Positions 1-5,637 of a DNA stretch of 5,699 bases are shown piece after piece. The notes beneath the pieces were generated by a model. It saw nothing but the letters and a program-made list of their open reading frames with translations, was not told where the DNA came from and searched no databases. This DNA comes from Candidatus Cloacimonadota bacterium. GTDB lineage: Bacteria; Cloacimonadota; Cloacimonadia; Cloacimonadales; WRIO01. The stretch is from the NCBI GenBank assembly GCA_023230175.1, contig JALNXV010000242.1, positions 1 through 5,699 of the forward strand. The letters are read 5' to 3'. The position numbers were made by a program, and so were the translations under genes. The stretch's first letter is position 1. Every line of letters starts with the position of its first letter.

Positions 1-197
1 CTATAGGGGATTTAAGAGGCTCGATTATATAGGATATATTATTATGACGCTTATAGTAATAATGAAATTAATAAGCTTACTAGGGAAGGGATTGTTAGTT
101 ATCAACTTTTTCTAGGAATCTAATTAACTAACTAAACTTGTAGAAGCTTATAACGAAGTATTTTCGGACAGGAGTTCGATTCTCCTCAGCTCCACCA
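1..197 (+). ncRNA. ssrA: tmRNA, 3' portion (5' part and tag reading frame lie outside the window)
   Basis: tmRNA rescues stalled ribosomes by acting as both a tRNA-Ala mimic and an mRNA encoding a degradation tag, together with SmpB. The 3' end reads as the tRNA-like domain: a TTTCGGACA stretch leads into a T-arm (AGGAG 170-174, loop TTCGATT, CTCCT 182-186), then acceptor strand CAGCTCC (187-193), discriminator A and an encoded CCA (195-197). Upstream, two nested pairings form H-type pseudoknots. One is 37-44 with 57-64 and 49-54 with 71-76; the other is 80-89 with 106-115 (several G-T wobbles) and 94-101 with 125-132. These fit tmRNA PK3 and PK4. The tag codons normally lie about 240 nt before the 3' end, so they fall before base 1. 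No D-arm or anticodon arm exists, which excludes a tRNA. Confidence 0.95.
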
Positions 198-207
198 TAA
201 TGATAAC

Positions 208-234
208 AAACCTTTGTAATAGAAGGTTTTTTTT
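208..234 (+). terminator. Rho-independent terminator of tmRNA
   Basis: A 7-bp stem (AAACCTT 208-214 with AAGGTTT 223-229) encloses an 8-nt loop and runs straight into eight T residues (227-234). It begins about 10 nt after the tmRNA CCA end, so it ends the ssrA transcript and separates it from the following gene. Confidence 0.85.
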
Positions 235-286
235 ATTATTATAGAATTGCTAAATATTAACAATTAAAATTAGGCATACATAATTG

Positions 287-295
287 TGTTATAAT
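287..295 (+). promoter_or_regulatory. Extended -10 promoter for the 431-residue gene
   Basis: TGT followed by a perfect TATAAT (290-295) forms an extended -10 element. No good TTGACA box lies 16-18 bp upstream, as is usual for extended -10 promoters. The predicted start near 301 gives a leader of about 27 nt. That leader contains a strong ribosome binding site, GGAGGGG (316-322), just before the ATG at 328. Confidence 0.65.
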
Positions 296-327
296 ATTTA
301 TAGATTACTATTTATGGAGGGGTTCAA

Positions 328-1623
328 ATGATAAAAAATGTAAAAATTTTTAAAAGTTTTATTAAAAAATATGCTGTTCAAAAAAAGCCATATGATTCTG
401 ACTCTGATTGGGATTATGGAAACGGGATAAATTTGAATCAAAACAAAATTAAAGAACTTTCATTTATACCACCTATCCTTGATATCGATAAAATGAATGA
501 AACTTTTAAAATTGATAATCTTAAGCGTTATTCACTGGAAGAATATATTAGTAAGTTAAAAGAATTCCCACTTGGAATAGTTAATCATATAACTAGACAT
601 GGGGTGCGTAATCTTGTAAATGATTCGGGAGAACCACTTTTTAGTGATGTAGTGCATACGGGATATTCTGGTATATTTGTTAACTCATTTGAAAAAATAC
701 TTAATGAAAAAAATCTTATTTCTAGAGCACAAAAATTAATAAAAGATGGATTACTTGACAGGGATCCTTATCTATTTTATGTTACAATTTTTGGGATACC
801 AATGTTAATTGAAGATATAGAACCGACAACTGCTTATGATGAACAATGTGCAAATGAAATGATAGAGTCAAGACTAAAAAAACTTGATAGATTAAAAGAA
901 ACTAGAGATTTTGTTTATCTTGATCAGTTAGGAGTCCATTTTTCAGTAGGTGAGGAAGTAGCAGATGGTTCTTATGGTGGTGAATATGGGAATCAAATAT
1001 TTATTGTTTATCCACTTGCAATGGTCACTAGTGAATGTTATTTCAAAGAAAATTGGGGCTATAGACCAGGGAACAGTGGGATGAATGACATTGTGGTTAT
1101 AAACCAAAGTGGTGAGGGTATTCCTTTAGAGGCAGGCATAATTTTTTTACCAGAAAATGCGAAAGTAAATGCAAAAAACGGTTCTCTTTTTGATATAGAA
1201 AAAAATCAAACTATGATAGATCCTTCTAAAACAGAATTAGCAAAAGATTCAATTTCTTCAAAAACTTATTGGGAAAGATATCTTGGTTCTCAACCTAAAA
1301 AGAATAATTTGAAAATAGTATGGTATGATGCTAAGAAAAGACCATCAAAAGCTCTTATTGATTGGTTAAAAGAAAATAATCTAGAATTCATTAAAAATCC
1401 TTTTGAAGAATCAAAAAACGATGATAAATATTTAGAATCACTTCGTGAACAATTCGTCACACATATGCAACGAATTAGTGATAAAACACCAGGTGAAGAT
1501 AAAAAAATGCAAAAAACTTTAGAGATAATAAAAGCTGATGAATGTGGCGAAATATTAAGAAAATATTTTTTTGAAGAAGGACACATACAAGATGTCGAGT
1601 TAAATATAAAACCCAGACTTTGA
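328..1623 (+). CDS. Uncharacterised 431-residue soluble protein
   Basis: I do not recognise this family. The start is well supported: GGAGG at 316-320 lies 7 nt from the ATG. There is no signal peptide or membrane segment, so it is probably cytoplasmic. The N-terminal 40 residues are basic, then Asp-rich (DSDSDWD at 23-29). A conserved-looking core spans about 70-290. It holds NHITRHGVRN (86-95), HTGYSG (110-115), LGVHFSVGEE (201-210), a Gly/Tyr-rich GSYGGEYGNQ (214-223), NDIVV (253-257) and PLEAGIIFLPENA (266-278). The C-terminal third (about 310-431) is charged and predicted helical. The alternation of His-containing motifs with short hydrophobic strands recalls ADP-ribosyltransferase-like folds, but this is only a resemblance. 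The gene is monocistronic, sits directly downstream of tmRNA, and its stop codon falls within the loop of its own terminator hairpin. Confidence 0.9.
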   Translation: MIKNVKIFKSFIKKYAVQKKPYDSDSDWDYGNGINLNQNKIKELSFIPPILDIDKMNETFKIDNLKRYSLEEYISKLKEFPLGIVNHITRHGVRNLVNDSGEPLFSDVVHTGYSGIFVNSFEKILNEKNLISRAQKLIKDGLLDRDPYLFYVTIFGIPMLIEDIEPTTAYDEQCANEMIESRLKKLDRLKETRDFVYLDQLGVHFSVGEEVADGSYGGEYGNQIFIVYPLAMVTSECYFKENWGYRPGNSGMNDIVVINQSGEGIPLEAGIIFLPENAKVNAKNGSLFDIEKNQTMIDPSKTELAKDSISSKTYWERYLGSQPKKNNLKIVWYDAKKRPSKALIDWLKENNLEFIKNPFEESKNDDKYLESLREQFVTHMQRISDKTPGEDKKMQKTLEIIKADECGEILRKYFFEEGHIQDVELNIKPRL

Positions 1624-1638
1624 TGAGTTTGGGTTTTA
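1607..1638 (+). terminator. Hairpin terminator overlapping the end of the 431-residue gene
   Basis: A stem of about 13 bp pairs 1607-1619 with 1626-1638 and includes one G-T wobble. Its core is AAACCCAGACT with AGTTTGGGTTT, around a 6-nt loop. The TGA stop codon (1621-1623) lies in the loop, so the last codons form part of the terminator. The T-run is short (four T), so termination may be partial or shared with the neighbouring hairpin at 1651-1672. Confidence 0.6.
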
Positions 1639-1644
1639 AAATAC

Positions 1645-1672
1645 AAAAAAGTTAATAATTTTCACTATTAAC
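1645..1672 (-). terminator. Rho-independent terminator of the LysM-CAP gene
   Basis: Read on the minus strand, a 9-bp stem (1672-1664 with 1659-1651, one G-T wobble) encloses a GAAA tetraloop and is followed by six T (complement of AAAAAA at 1645-1650). The TAA stop of the minus-strand gene (1668-1670) sits inside the stem. On the plus strand the same hairpin is followed only by CTTTTATA, so it could help stop convergent transcription weakly. Confidence 0.85.
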
Positions 1673-2378
1673 CTTTTATAAACATTTGTGTCCAATATAA
1701 ACTACCATTATTATCCCTTGCGATACCCACACCAATTTGATTGTATGTTGGACTTAAGATGTTTGCTCTATGTCCGGAAGAATTCATCCAGGAATTCATA
1801 ACCTCAGAAGCTGTTCTTTGTCCACTTGCGATGTTTTCAGCAGCCGCAGTAAATGAAATTCCAAATGATTCAAGCATCTCAAATGGAGATCCATAAGTAG
1901 GGGAATTATGGCTAAAATAGTTATTATTTACAAAATCTTCTGATTTAGTTCTAGCCACATTACTTAATTCTGTATTTTCAGTAAGTGCTGGTTGACCTGC
2001 TTTTGATCTTTCAGCATTAACTAAACGAACTACTTCAGTTTCTAATGCTCTTAAATTATTAGATGTTGGAGTAGTAGGCGTACTAGGAATATTAATGGTT
2101 TGACCTGGTAAAATAAGATTTGGATTTGTAATTTGAGGGTTTGATTGCATCAAATCATTTAATCCGATTTTATGCTTAGTAGCTATATTCCACATATTAT
2201 CTCCAGACATAACGGTATAAATTGATGCATTAGTACTTGGAATATTGATTGTTTGACCTGGTAAAATAAGTGATGAATTTGTAATTTGAGGATTGGCTGA
2301 TAATAGTTCATTTAGTCCAATCCCGTTCTTTACAGCTATATTCCACATAGTATCACCTGGTACTACTTTATAAGTCAT
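1668..2378 (-). CDS. Two LysM domains plus CAP/SCP (YkwD-like) domain, no signal peptide; probably spore- or wall-associated
   Basis: This 236-residue protein binds peptidoglycan through two LysM repeats (about 2-47 and 53-98; each ends in LILPGQTINIPST or similar). A Thr/Pro linker (99-106) leads to a CAP domain (about 110-233). CAP hallmarks are visible: LVNAERSKAG (119-128), YFSH with H157, AENIAS with E181, and SGHRANIL with H203, the usual cavity His/Glu residues. The enzymatic role of bacterial CAP domains is unclear. The start is firm: AAAGGTGG lies 7 nt upstream (plus 2386-2393). In-frame stops lie a dozen codons further upstream with no start codon between, so there is no hidden signal peptide. 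Signal-less LysM and YkwD-type CAP proteins are typical of spore coat or cortex proteins made in the mother cell (for example the SafA LysM domain). Spore association is therefore my inference; lysis-dependent release or non-classical export are alternatives. Confidence 0.93.
   Translation of the reverse strand: MTYKVVPGDTMWNIAVKNGIGLNELLSANPQITNSSLILPGQTINIPSTNASIYTVMSGDNMWNIATKHKIGLNDLMQSNPQITNPNLILPGQTINIPSTPTTPTSNNLRALETEVVRLVNAERSKAGQPALTENTELSNVARTKSEDFVNNNYFSHNSPTYGSPFEMLESFGISFTAAAENIASGQRTASEVMNSWMNSSGHRANILSPTYNQIGVGIARDNNGSLYWTQMFIKG
2085..2375 (-). repeat. Tandem LysM-coding repeat, 153-nt period
   Basis: The two LysM-coding units (2238-2375 and 2085-2222) are similar at DNA level with a 153-nt offset (51 codons). 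For example, TGACCTGGTAAAATAAG occurs on the plus strand at both 2101 and 2254. This points to an internal tandem duplication, recent enough to leave nucleotide identity, though substitutions show it is not brand new. Confidence 0.8.
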
Positions 2379-2413
2379 AGTAAGACCACCTTTCTTTAAT
2401 TTGCCTATATGTC

Positions 2414-2444
2414 ATTATAGTATATGAATTAATACTGTTTTAGT
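2414..2444 (-). promoter_or_regulatory. Putative promoter of the LysM-CAP gene (sigma-A-like or sigma-K-like)
   Basis: On the minus strand, TATAAT (2419-2414) is a perfect -10 box, but the -35 position holds only AAAACA at 16-bp spacing. Overlapping it is CATATACTA (2426-2418), which matches the late mother-cell sigma-K -10 pattern CATAnnnTA. An AC dinucleotide (2444-2443) lies 16 nt upstream, one base short of the spacing I recall for sigma-K. Either reading puts the start upstream of the ribosome binding site at 2386-2393. Confidence 0.45.
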
Positions 2445-2501
2445 AACTTATATATAAAATATTAGGATTAAAAATTTGAACTTTTACTTTTGATATTGAT
2501 A

Positions 2502-2530
2502 TTTACATTTTTAAACAATAATTGTATAAT
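2502..2530 (+). promoter_or_regulatory. Sigma-A promoter of the LiaF-like/DUF4097 operon
   Basis: TTTACA (2502-2507) and a perfect TATAAT (2525-2530) are separated by exactly 17 bp, close to the sigma-A consensus. The predicted start near 2537 gives a leader of about 80 nt before the ATG at 2616. I see no clear operator palindrome. Confidence 0.75.
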
Positions 2531-2615
2531 TAAATTGAATATATAGTAAAAAATGTTTATAAATGTGAAGGTAATATATTTGAAATTAGTAATATTTAAA
2601 GAAAGAAGGAAGAAA

Positions 2616-3293
2616 ATGAATAAAATAGGTAAAATTTTATGGGGATTTGCTTTTATAATTGTAGGAACTATTATAGGGACAAATGCTCTAGATCTAACAG
2701 ATATCAATATATTTTTTAATGGTTGGTGGACATTATTAGTTATTATTCCAAACCTTATTGGATTATTTAGTAATGAAGATAGTAAATTTGGCAATCTTAT
2801 AGGACTTGTTATTGGTATTATATTATTGTTGGCAACAAGAGGAATTTTGGATTTTGATACAATTTGGGCATTATTTATACCATGTATATTTATATTAATT
2901 GGTCTTTCAATGATATTCAATAATGTAACAAAGAATAATATAACTTCAAAAGTAAGAGCAAGAAACGCAGATGAACTTGAATCAATTGTCGCAACTTTTG
3001 CTGAACAAAAAGTGAATATAAATGAGGAAGATTTTAAGGGTGCAAATATAGACTCTATATTTGGTAATGTTGTGTTAGATTTACGAAAAGCCAAAATAAA
3101 TAAGGAAGCTGTTATAAAAACTAGTATAATTTTTGGTGGTGCTGAAATTATAGTACCTAGTGATACAAATGTAAAAATTAAATCTACACCTATCTTTGGT
3201 GGAGTTTCTAATAAAGTTTCAAATAAAATAGAAAATAAAAAAACAATTTATATAGAATCATTTTGTTTGTTTGGAGGGTTAGAGATTAGATGA
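2616..3293 (+). CDS. LiaF-like membrane protein (four TM helices plus C-terminal LiaF/DUF2154-type domain)
   Basis: This 225-residue protein has four predicted membrane helices (about 7-24, 36-51, 59-74, 82-101), followed by a soluble domain (about 108-225). The soluble domain holds repeated strand motifs: SIFGNVVLDLR (147-157), IIFGGAEIIVP (171-181), TPIFGGVSN (191-199) and CLFGGLEIR (217-225). This layout and length match LiaF-family proteins, known in Bacillus as membrane inhibitors of the LiaS sensor kinase in the cell-envelope stress response. I chose the ATG at 2616 because AAGGA lies 5 nt upstream. The longer frame from 2553 has no ribosome site and would put a basic stretch ahead of the first helix; a TTG at 2580 with GAAGG before it is a weaker alternative. 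No kinase or regulator gene is adjacent, so the partner is unknown. The gene overlaps the next one by ATGA. Confidence 0.88.
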   Translation: MNKIGKILWGFAFIIVGTIIGTNALDLTDINIFFNGWWTLLVIIPNLIGLFSNEDSKFGNLIGLVIGIILLLATRGILDFDTIWALFIPCIFILIGLSMIFNNVTKNNITSKVRARNADELESIVATFAEQKVNINEEDFKGANIDSIFGNVVLDLRKAKINKEAVIKTSIIFGGAEIIVPSDTNVKIKSTPIFGGVSNKVSNKIENKKTIYIESFCLFGGLEIR

Positions 3294-4090
3294 ATGGATT
3301 TCAAAAAACAATAAAAGTATTTGCTATAGTTTTAGCAATAACAATAATTTTTTCTATTGTTAGAGCAACCTTATTTGGATTATCATTTGTAACTGATATT
3401 GGTTTTGAAAGTACTGCCGGAAAAGATTTTTCAGAAGTATATAAAAATGTTGAATCAATTGACATAAATATTGCATCATCACATATTGTAATAAAGTCTG
3501 GTGATGAATTTAAAGTAGTTGCAAATGATGTAAGAAGTAGTTTTTCATCAAAACTAAATAACGGAACTTTAAAAATTAAGGATAATAAAAAATGGTTTAT
3601 TAATAATAATAGTTCAAAAATAACTATTTATATTCCTAAGGAAACAGAGTTAGATGATTTACAAATAGAATCAGGAGCAGGTAAAATTGAGATTGAAAAT
3701 GTTTTAGTAGATAACTTTGATATCAATCAAGGAGCGGGTCTACTAAGAATATCAGATTCAAGATTTAATAATGTTGATATTGACGGAGAAGTTGGAGCAA
3801 CTGAGATTTTTTCATCAGTATTAAACGATTTATATTTAGATGCTGGTGTTGGATCAATTGATGTAGAAGCCAAAATCACTGGAAGTAGTAAAATAGAATG
3901 TGGTGTTGGACAAATTAAGTTATTATTAAAAGGTGATGAATCCTTATATTCTATAATTACTGAAAAGGGTCTTGGAAGTATTAAAATCAACAATGAAAGA
4001 CAATCAGATAATCAAGTTTACGGAAAAGGAAATAATAAAATTAAAGTAAGTGGTGGCGTAGGAGATATAAGTATTAAATTTGATAATTAA
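3290..4090 (+). CDS. Membrane-anchored DUF4097-type beta-repeat protein
   Basis: One N-terminal membrane helix (about 8-25) anchors this 266-residue protein. The rest is probably outside the cell. From about residue 55 on it is built of short beta strands. A regular G-x-G turn recurs roughly every 19-28 residues: GAGKI (129), GAGLL (148), EVGATEI (167), GVGSI (186), GVGQI (205), GLGSI (227) and GVGDI (256). This is the right-handed beta-helix pattern of DUF4097 putative adhesin-like proteins. The ATG overlaps the stop of the LiaF-like gene (ATGA at 3290-3293), and GGAGGG at 3273-3278 lies 11 nt upstream, so translation is probably coupled. DUF4097 proteins are often found beside LiaF- or PspC-like genes, so a joint role in sensing or buffering envelope stress is reasonable inference. 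No catalytic motif is seen. Confidence 0.88.
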   Translation: MNGFQKTIKVFAIVLAITIIFSIVRATLFGLSFVTDIGFESTAGKDFSEVYKNVESIDINIASSHIVIKSGDEFKVVANDVRSSFSSKLNNGTLKIKDNKKWFINNNSSKITIYIPKETELDDLQIESGAGKIEIENVLVDNFDINQGAGLLRISDSRFNNVDIDGEVGATEIFSSVLNDLYLDAGVGSIDVEAKITGSSKIECGVGQIKLLLKGDESLYSIITEKGLGSIKINNERQSDNQVYGKGNNKIKVSGGVGDISIKFDN

Positions 4091-4104
4091 TATATAATTA
4101 AACT

Positions 4105-4135
4105 AAAAACCAACTATATAAATAGTTGGTTTTTT
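4105..4135 (+). terminator. Rho-independent terminator of the LiaF-like/DUF4097 operon
   Basis: A perfect 13-bp stem (AAAAACCAACTAT 4105-4117 with ATAGTTGGTTTTT 4122-4134) encloses an ATAA loop and ends in a run of six T (4130-4135). The A-run on the left also makes it usable on the opposite strand, but no minus-strand gene ends here. Confidence 0.92.
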
Positions 4136-4213
4136 AATTGATACCATTAAAATAATAGACAAAATGATTATAAAAAGGATCTTTTTTCAATTATATAATT
4201 TAACTTCTTTTTA

Positions 4214-4242
4214 TAGAATTTTTAAAGCAATTATGCTATAAT
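4214..4242 (+). promoter_or_regulatory. Extended -10 promoter with a very short leader
   Basis: TGC directly precedes a perfect TATAAT (4237-4242), forming an extended -10 element; a poor -35 (TAGAAT 4214-4219) is 17 bp upstream. Transcription should start near 4248-4250, only about 10 nt before the ATG at 4259. The ribosome site AGGTGA (4249-4254) would then be the very 5' end of the mRNA. The rest of the gap between 4136 and 4213 is plain AT-rich sequence with no feature I can support. Confidence 0.6.
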
Positions 4243-4258
4243 TAAAATAGGTGATTGT

Positions 4259-4870
4259 ATGGAAAAGAAAGATTATTTAATAATAGCTATTATCTCAATT
4301 ATTACTCTGACTATATCTTTGTATAATGTTTTTGAACCAGATAAAATTTTGTTAGGTGAAACATATAAAGAAATGTATGGTGCACTAGATAATAATATAA
4401 ACATAATTGAAACTAATATGAAAGAAATTACTGTTGATAGTGATGATTGGCAAGAATTAAAAGAACTTAATATTAAAGATGAAAAACAAAAAAATACCTA
4501 TAATTCATTAATTTTGGATATAAAAAAATGTTATTTATTGTCTAATGATATAAAAAATAAAACATATGATAATATCAAGATAATGAGTTTTAAAAACAAG
4601 GAATATGCCAATAAGTATGAAATATTAAAGTTAAATAAAAATGAAATTTGTTTGAAAGAATTTGATAAATATAATTCAATGGTTTTAAGCGATAATAAAG
4701 ATTTATCCGAAAGATTAAAAACGCAAATAAATATAATTATTGATTATAAAGAAGAATCAGATGTTTATAAATCATTTTATGAACTACTTTCTTTTGAAGC
4801 TGTTAATATGAGCAAAATTGCTAGTCTTAGTAAATGGCTAAAAATAGAATACAATACTTATAAATTATAA
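4259..4870 (+). CDS. Uncharacterised single-pass membrane protein, helical extracytoplasmic region
   Basis: I do not recognise this 203-residue protein. Residues 1-5 are charged (MEKKD), a single hydrophobic helix follows (about 7-24), then about 175 polar, Lys/Asp/Asn-rich residues predicted mostly alpha-helical. The short positive N-terminus ahead of the helix suggests an uncleaved anchor with the bulk outside the membrane. Two cysteines (C91, C131) could form a disulfide there. There is no lipobox, zinc motif or known enzyme signature. It is one of the most AT-rich genes by eye, dominated by AAA, AAT and ATA codons, which fits either a lineage-specific or a recently acquired gene. AGGTGA lies 4 nt before the ATG, slightly tight. 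It has its own promoter and terminator, so it is monocistronic. Its reading frame is uninterrupted and its start is the first in-frame ATG after the promoter. Confidence 0.8.
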   Translation: MEKKDYLIIAIISIITLTISLYNVFEPDKILLGETYKEMYGALDNNINIIETNMKEITVDSDDWQELKELNIKDEKQKNTYNSLILDIKKCYLLSNDIKNKTYDNIKIMSFKNKEYANKYEILKLNKNEICLKEFDKYNSMVLSDNKDLSERLKTQINIIIDYKEESDVYKSFYELLSFEAVNMSKIASLSKWLKIEYNTYKL

Positions 4871-4877
4871 TTTAAAT

Positions 4878-4900
4878 AAAAAATCCTATGGATTTTTTTT
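4878..4900 (+). terminator. Rho-independent terminator of the single-pass protein gene
   Basis: AAAAAATCC (4878-4886) pairs with GGATTTTTT (4890-4898) around a TAT loop, and the T-run extends to eight (4893-4900). It starts 8 nt after the stop codon. The GC part is only three base pairs, so it is weaker than the one at 4105-4135. Confidence 0.75.
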
Positions 4901-4942
4901 GTGAGATTATTTAATAGTACACACCAATTCATATATATCCAA

Positions 4943-4948
4943 TATGAT
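4943..4948 (+). promoter_or_regulatory. Possible -10 box for the M23 gene
   Basis: TATGAT at 4943-4948 is the best -10 candidate between the preceding terminator and the M23 gene. The -35 position (CACACC, 4920-4925) is poor. The gene must have some promoter here because a terminator precedes it, but this box is only a guess. The ribosome site GGAGG is at 4970-4974. Confidence 0.3.
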
Positions 4949-4979
4949 AGATAGTAGTTTTAAAATTTTGGAGGTATGT

Positions 4980-5576
4980 ATGAAAGTATTACAAAATTAT
5001 TCTCCTAAGCTTATATCTACATTTGGCAATAGAACGTATTGGATTAACGGTAAGCAAGTAACTGATTATCATATTGGAATTGATATTGTGGCTGATATTG
5101 ATGGTGTTAGTGGATTTGATCATATATTAGCTGTCTCAAACGGAAAAGTGGAATTAGTAGTAAATGATATTCCTGGTTACGTAGATGGTGGTTCCTATGG
5201 TAATCAAATTGTTATTAACCATAAAAATGGTTATAAAACAAGATATGCACATTTAAAACAAAATAGTGTACCTTTAAATGTTGGAGATGGTGTTAACGAA
5301 GGACAAGTAATAGGTTATATGGGAATGACCGGAAATATAACTGCGGGTCATTTACATTTTGAAATTATAAAAGATAATATTGAAATTGATCCATATGATT
5401 ATATATTTAATAATAAAAAATTTGAATCTGAAAACACAAATCCACCTGTAGAAGAACCGAATAATAATGACCAAGTAGAGGAAAAAGTTTCTTCAATTGG
5501 TAGTAGCAATAAATTCTGGATTAATTTGTTTAAAAAGGTTAAAGAACTTTTTAATAGAATATTTAGTAAAAAATAA
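4980..5576 (+). CDS. M23-family zinc peptidoglycan endopeptidase without signal peptide, cationic amphipathic C-terminus
   Basis: M23 (LytM/lysostaphin-type) enzymes cut peptide cross-bridges of peptidoglycan using zinc. All key residues are visible in this 198-residue protein: H31 and D35 in YHIGIDIVA, H91 in RYAHLKQ, and H124/H126 in GHLHFE. The fold is framed by STFGNRTY near the start and VGDGVNEGQVIGYMGMTGN (101-119). The peptidase fills residues 8-143; an acidic, Asn/Pro-rich linker (about 148-170) follows. The last 20 residues form a basic amphipathic helix with W180, F184, V187, F191 and F195 on one face and many lysines. I chose the ATG at 4980 because GGAGG (4970-4974) lies 5 nt upstream; the 12 residues from an earlier ATG at 4944 have no ribosome site and make no signal peptide. 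Lack of a secretion signal suggests a phage-type lysin, a sporulation enzyme or release by lysis. No holin is visible and no clear terminator follows. Confidence 0.92.
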   Translation: MKVLQNYSPKLISTFGNRTYWINGKQVTDYHIGIDIVADIDGVSGFDHILAVSNGKVELVVNDIPGYVDGGSYGNQIVINHKNGYKTRYAHLKQNSVPLNVGDGVNEGQVIGYMGMTGNITAGHLHFEIIKDNIEIDPYDYIFNNKKFESENTNPPVEEPNNNDQVEEKVSSIGSSNKFWINLFKKVKELFNRIFSKK

Positions 5577-5608
5577 GAAAATCCTTTGTTTATATGACAT
5601 TCTAAGAT

Positions 5609-5637
5609 TTGTCAACATCAAGTTTTTATGTTATATT
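5609..5637 (+). promoter_or_regulatory. Strong promoter reading out of the window
   Basis: TTGTCA (5609-5614) and TATATT (5632-5637) are spaced by exactly 17 bp, and TGT directly before the -10 gives an extended -10 element. Transcription would start near 5644. In the 55 nt that remain, I see no ribosome site, and the only ATG (5688) lacks one. There is a short interrupted palindrome GGAATTTCC (5658-5666). The product, a protein with a long leader or an RNA, lies past the edge. Confidence 0.6.

Noticed and set aside
150..197. A tRNA gene ending in CCA
   Set aside because: The T-arm and acceptor end are present but no D-arm or anticodon arm; upstream pseudoknots show it is tmRNA.
595..609. 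RHGxR motif (residues 90-94) as a histidine phosphatase signature
   Set aside because: The motif normally sits on the first strand near the N-terminus and needs a later HD or HAE motif; neither condition is met.
1290..1646. 118-residue minus-strand frame
   Set aside because: Antisense to the end of the 431-residue gene, Ser/Phe-rich, and it crosses both terminators; no ribosome site.
2553..2615. Longer N-terminus for the LiaF-like protein
   Set aside because: No ribosome site before 2553; the ATG at 2616 has AAGGA at proper spacing and starts just before the first membrane helix.
2468..3094. 208-residue open frame on the minus strand
   Set aside because: It lies antisense to the LiaF-like gene and across its promoter, has no ribosome site, and reads as low-complexity Ile/Asn/Phe. 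The plus-strand frame has family features.
3727..3993. 88-residue minus-strand frame
   Set aside because: Antisense shadow of the regular beta-repeat coding sequence.
4944..4979. Longer N-terminus for the M23 protein
   Set aside because: No ribosome site upstream, and the ATG overlaps the putative -10 box; GGAGG clearly serves 4980.
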